Assembly (NCBI GenBank): GCA_015698045.1
Contig: BLAL01000246.1
Coordinates: 930,001 to 994,000 of the forward strand
DNA: 64,000 nucleotides
Source of the DNA: Rhizophagus clarus
Taxonomy: Eukaryota > Glomeromycota > Glomeromycetes > Glomerales > Glomeraceae
Reading direction: 5' to 3'
Below, in pieces: positions 62,650 through 64,000 of the stretch. A program made the translations under genes and the position numbers. Under the pieces are notes generated by a model. It searched no databases and was not told the DNA's origin. It was given only the letters and a program-made list of their open reading frames with translations. Position 1 is the first letter of the stretch. Each line of letters starts with the position of its first letter.

Positions 62650-62938
62650 CAAAATGATGCTATATTATTCGACCTTGAAAAACCTCTAGTTCAACCTATT
62701 TATCAATTATATTCGGACTACATACAGTAGTCGAATATAGTTTTTTTAGGGTCGAATAAATATGTAATAATGTTCTAATATAGGTAAAATGATGGTCAAA
62801 TTTTCTTTCTGAATTTGAGACGATTGGCACCCTAAATGCGCCAAAAAAATCGGCCTCAATTTGATATAGGTTAGATCGTCATTCGACCTATATTCGACCT
62901 GGTCAAATTTAGGCCGAATTGTCCTTTTTCGACTAGTA
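62650..62938 (-). repeat. Right terminal inverted repeat, CACTA-like
   Basis: Read on the minus strand it begins ACTAGTCGAAAAAGGACAAT and matches 34739-35010. The outermost base is A instead of the G expected as complement of the C in CACTAG. Confidence 0.65.
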
Positions 62939-62959
62939 TGAAATACTGGCATTCTGTTT

Positions 62960-64000
62960 ATAGTCCAAAATTGGGCCAGTTTACTAAAAGAAATAGAAAG
63001 AAAGAAAAAAATTAAAATAGAATTTTTTAGAGTAAGTTTCGAACTTGAAACTTGACCTGGGTTTTGATATTTTAAAAGATCAAGAATAACCTACAAAAGA
63101 AATAAAACAAACTGTTAATAACAATTTGTTAAAATAAAAATATCTGATTTTTTACTTACTGATATATAATCTATCGATATACTGGTTGCCTAAAAAGAAA
63201 GAAAATGAAACATTAATAAGCATTTTGTTAAAAAAAGATAAATTTAAAAACGTTTTAAACCTACCAAAATTTCAAAGTTGCATTTGCGTCATAAAGTCCA
63301 AAGAACAGTCACCTAAAAAAGAATCAAAAAAATGAAACGTATGTATTGTTAAATTTTGGTAAAAAAAAAGAAAAAAATTCCACCAAAAATCTACTATCTT
63401 ACGCAACCCAATATATCTCTACCTAAAAAAATCTTGAATCTGCATCCAATGAGAGTCAAAAGCAACCTAATAAAAATAAAGAACGAATTCATTAGCTAAC
63501 AATTTGTTAAAAATAAAAAAATTGAAAATGATAAAAAAAACTCGCCATAAATCTGCGCGTTCAAAGACCTAAAGAGCAAACTGCTAAAAAAAGAAAAACC
63601 CAAAAGATTAGTAAGTATTTCAAAAATTTATAATCCAAGAAAAATCTACCCAACTCCATATATATGAAGAGACAGCCTAAAAAAAAAGAAATAAACAAAA
63701 TGTTAACGTTTCATTAAATAAATATAATTAATAAAAAAAAAATTGATTCTGACTCCTTTACTGAAAACTGAAAGACTTCCTTACCAAAATCTGAATTCTA
63801 TGCGTCCAAAACTGTTTAAAAAAAAGAGAGAAAAGATTAGCATATATTCCGTTAGAATAGTTAGAACATGTAAACTAAACAGGAAAGAAACTCATTGAAA
63901 CGAAGTCCCACATGCCCAAAAGACTGAGAAACTGCTTAAAAAAAATTAAAAACAAACTGTTAATAAGCGTTTATTAAAATAATTAAAGAAAAAAAAAAGA
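62960..64000 (-). repeat. Minus-strand exon/intron-like modules (array 5)
   Basis: On the minus strand, blocks of 30-60 nt (for example one ending near 63160 with GTAAGTAAAAAATC after it, and others ending near 63265, 63365, 63655) are preceded by TTTTTTTTAGG and separated by T-rich spacers with AACGTTTTGTTTATT-like inverted words. Acceptor-like sites lie near 63197, 63317, 63426, 63465, 63585 and 63685. It resembles array 2 in style. The array runs off the end of the window. Confidence 0.5.

Larger units (their letters stand above)
34739..62938. mobile_element. Possible 28-kb composite element bounded by about 280-bp inverted termini
   Basis: The sequence at 34739-35010, starting CACTAGTCAAAAAAGGACAA, is the inverted match of 62650-62938 over about 270 bp, including TTTTTTTGGCGCATTTA and ACATATTTATTCGACCCTAA. 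These are the same terminal family as element D. Between them lie the virus-like gene block and a tnp2-type transposase pseudogene. A clean target duplication is not seen: TAT precedes the left end, and the last base on the right is A where G is expected. The pairing could be accidental, with each terminus belonging to its own deleted element. Confidence 0.35.

Overview
The window looks like nuclear DNA of an arbuscular-mycorrhizal fungus of the Rhizophagus (Glomeromycotina) type. The reasons are very AT-rich DNA with long A/T runs, short GT-AG introns, and lineage-typical protein families: a SAM domain joined to an E-x-K nuclease-like tail, coiled-coil families ending in a conserved helical domain, IQ-motif fragments, Crypton, Plavaka/CACTA-type tnp2, hAT, and a Gag-like protein family. 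This assignment rests on family recognition, not on a search. Almost the whole window is accessory sequence: mobile elements nested in one another, satellites, and mostly broken genes.

Layout. 0-6 kb: tandem modules that look like tiny exons separated by short introns (GTAA...TTTTTTAG), with no long reading frame. 6.3-7.0 kb: two small unassigned ORFs. 7.4-18.0 kb: a SAM/nuclease-like gene split by a 9,473-bp element with CACAGGTCGAATGG termini and a 3-bp target duplication (TCA). The element is packed with satellites and holds a striking 20-unit array of 41-nt exon-like blocks. 18.2-21.3 kb: two tandem paralogues of a coiled-coil family, the second badly broken. 21.5-25.5 kb: a 4,076-bp element with CACTGACC termini that carries a three-exon repeat protein and a RING-like protein. 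26.3-27.9 kb: a four-exon Crypton tyrosine recombinase with one premature stop. 28.2-29.7 kb: zinc-binding and IQ-motif gene remnants. 30.3-36.2 kb: more termini and elements of two CACTA-like families. 36.2-38.3 kb: a hairpin-array element.

38.3-53.3 kb is the most interesting block. It is a compact virus-like (Polinton/Maverick-like) gene set: RVE integrase, two small proteins, a Gag-like protein with a retropepsin in the -1 frame, an A32/FtsK-HerA-type packaging ATPase, zinc-ribbon proteins including one with giant-virus-like NPxTGRxI repeats, a protein-primed family B DNA polymerase and a superfamily 3 helicase. No jelly-roll capsid protein or adenovirus-type protease is recognisable; Gag and retropepsin sit where a capsid/protease module would be expected. 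The copy is dead: all three integrase catalytic positions are changed, the polymerase, helicase, ATPase and gag carry stops or frameshifts, and a 3,142-bp hAT element with a perfect 8-bp target duplication sits inside the polymerase.

53.3-64 kb: a short repeat region with a possible tRNA-like segment, a decayed tnp2 (CACTA/Plavaka) transposase, a second hairpin-array element, a decayed gene starting with a Ser/Thr/Asn-rich tandem repeat, and a terminus that is the inverted partner of the one at 34.7 kb, so the 28 kb between them may be one composite element. The last kilobase holds minus-strand exon/intron-like modules again. Differences between paired repeat arms fall mainly at CpG sites, which suggests cytosine-deamination decay.
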